Origin: Hemicentrotus pulcherrimus
Taxonomy: Eukaryota > Echinodermata > Echinoidea > Camarodonta > Strongylocentrotidae
Assembly: GCA_003118195.1 (NCBI GenBank)
Contig: BEXV01000174.1
Span: 155,346-185,401 of the forward strand
Reading direction: 5' to 3'
DNA: 30,056 bases
The translations under genes and the position numbers were made by a program. The first letter of the stretch is position 1; every line of letters starts with the position of its first letter. This document shows positions 25,707 through 28,700 of this stretch, in pieces. A model generated the notes under the pieces. That model was given only the letters and a program-made list of their open reading frames with translations. It had not been told where the DNA came from and did no database searches.

Positions 25707-28700
25707 ATCTACCCATGTTCTTCTACTCAGCCTTACATTCCGCCCAGTCAGACTGGAACCGACTACGACTCCAACGCCAGCGACAGCTCCGACGAGGACG
25801 AAGACGACCTCGGCGACTACATGGATGACGATTATGACGACACCGGTCCATTCTCGTCGTCTCGCTCATCCCGAAGGAAACGGAACGTACCCTTGCCGGG
25901 GGAAACGGAACATTCTGATGCGAATTCATACAGCTGGTGCCTGATGCGTTGTGCCGTGATCAAGCTGGTCATTAGTAAAGTCCAGACCTTCCTTCCTATA
26001 GCCGGTATTGAATTAGCAGGTGAGTGTCACTTGTCGTTCAGGTTCTGTTATCCTATCAGTACCACAAGTAGGAATTGGTTATGGCACTTGATGAGCCACT
26101 TTATTGAAGACAATCCATATTGTTTATTATATTTTTGATCAATGAAATCCTGTTCAATGATTGGTCAACATAGCATTATGTGACCAAACACATCATTGCT
26201 ATGATGTTACTGATAAAAAAAATGTGCTATAATGTAACCATGGATAACGTCATGGATATGCGAGCGATCAAGATCAATGTGCTATTGGTATTATTAATTA
26301 CTATTATTATTATTATTATTATTATTTTTATGAAGGTTGGTTTGAATAAAATTTAAAGCCACTAGTTGGATTATGGATTCCTCTGCGACAGAAAGAGCAC
26401 TATCCTCGTTCCATAATTTCAACTAGAGCCTCTCAGTGCATGCTATATTTGATTACTACATGTATATTAACTGAACACATTCAAATAAAAACTTATAAGT
26501 TATATTTTGTATTGGGCCATGATGGTGATAACAAATCTCTGTTTAATATAGGGAGACCATGATATAGTAGAGAAATGGCATCTCTTGAGGAAATAAAACT
26601 CTACATTTGCTTTTAGTAACAAGATAATTAGAACTCCATATACATGTAGTATTGTTTATTTCATCTGGCCTAATCCATGTAATAGCAAAAGTACACTTAA
26701 ATTTTGATTTCATAACAGGAGCTCTTACTGCTAAAGTATTACCTTAGTTTATACACGACTAAATCATCCAAAATGTAGTACACAACTGTATACTCTATAG
26801 CAACCCAGTTACATGTACATGTACATGTATATAAGCATGAAATGAACTGAGAGGATAGAGCCTTAATCCCTTTTACATAACATTGCCCAATAGTAATCTT
26901 AAATTGTAAATATACAATTCCTTTTACATTACATTGCCAACTTCTATTTTTAAATTATAATTAACGGTTCTAATTTCTATCCCCATCCTCTATCTTCAGA
27001 GCTTCCTGTAGCGACGGCCATCTTGCATTCTATTCTCAAGCTAAATCCAGGATTTTGTTTTAGAATCTGAGGCAATGTTACTGAGTCACTTTCGTCTCTT
27101 TTACATAACATTGCCCAATGGTATTCTTGAATTGTAATGTACATTTCCTTTTACATTAAATTGCCAACTACTAATTTCTATCCCCCACCCACCCTCTGTC
27201 TTCAGAGCTTCCTGTAGCGACGGCCATCTTGCATTCTATTCTCAAGCTCTTGGAGCAATGGCAGCAGGCGTGCGTCCGCAAGCTGGACTTGTTTGCCCGA
27301 CCGCCTCCCGACTTCCTCTCGGAGACCAGCGGTAGCAGCATGACCGGCCTCAGTGGACCGGCCATCCTCAGATACAAGGGACTCTTGGATCCTGCCAACA
27401 CCCCTTTCAGGTGGGTGAGCTTAATGATGCATGCTCTGGCAACGATTTTCTCTGTCACAAAAAGTGACTTTTAAAGCCCCACTGCACTACTTCTGGCTAA
27501 TTGCGCCTTCATAGCAAACAATGCGTAATTGGTGCCTGTTGGTCCCCATGATCCCCTTTTTCTTATGTTAATTGAGAGCTCATTTGATGAGATAACCACC
27601 TGTGAGTGACCTTGCAGGGAGGTCTAATCCACCCTGGCCAATGAGGATAATAGATAGAAAGCTACATGTAGTGTCTCAGGCACATGTGTCCCAGATACAG
27701 TCAAACCTGTCTATTACGACCACCGAAGAGAAACAGAAAAGGTGGCCACTGAGGACAGGTGGTCTTTTTAGACAGGTTCTTCAACACATATTTCTCTCTT
27801 GAGGGTGACAAAATGCATGGCCACTATAGACAGGTGGTCTTTATAGGGAGGTGGCCACTATTAAAGGCAGGTTTGACTGTATCTGGGACACAGGTGCCTG
27901 AGACACTACATGTAGCTTTCTATCTATTATCCTCATTGCTGGCATTGGCTTTTGCGTATGATTGCTTTGCTGAGTTGAGACATTAATGTCTCATCTTTTT
28001 TTGTCTAATTCTTCATTAGACTCTAAACATGGTAATACAATTTTGGACCTTGTGGCCGATTAGCCTTGTACTCAACAAGTTGTCTAAGAAAGTCTACTAC
28101 AATGAAACCGGTCTATAAAAACCAACCAAGGGAGACAAGAAAAATAGTCTTCTTAGGCAGCTGGTCTTTATGTAAAGGTTCCTTTTAGTACATGTTTTAA
28201 TGAGTAACCATTTTCAAGGGAAACAACAAATTTTAAGGTCTTTCTTTACAGGTGGTTGTTAAAGCAGGTTTGACTGTACTACTATTACTACTACTACTCC
28301 TACTACTTCTACTGCTACAATTAATTGTGTGCTTAGGAAGAAAGGTTACATATTACAAAATGATTAAAAACATTTTCAAAAATGATCAATATCTAAGATG
28401 TACATGAGAAATTTCACCATACATGTATATTCCCAGTAAATGGGCTGATTTTCATGCCAAGAAACTGCATGCATTGTGATTGAGAAACCTGTATACAATA
28501 AAGGAGAATTGCTTTGCAGGCAGTATTGCACACTAAATGTTATGTATTCTAGATTTCAACACTGGACCAAAGGATTATACCTCACCCTGATCCTAACCCT
28601 AAATCTGATCTAAATCCAATCTATAAGCCTGTACTAGTGTCTATGAGAATATAAATCATGGACTAATTTCTCACTGGAGCAAATGTTGGATTATAACTCA

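Larger units (their letters stand above)
25160..25730 (+). other. Intron with polypyrimidine and ATT tracts
   Basis: Two simple repeats (25209-25426 and 25656-25707) make up about half of it. The minus-strand Arg-rich frame over 25222-25458 is a repeat artefact. Confidence 0.7.
26020..27205 (+). other. Intron with ATT repeat and partial exon duplication
   Basis: Contains (ATT)n (26289-26327), an (ACATGT) array (26811-26830) and a duplicated copy of the exon 21 acceptor region. The rest is AT-rich. Confidence 0.65.
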
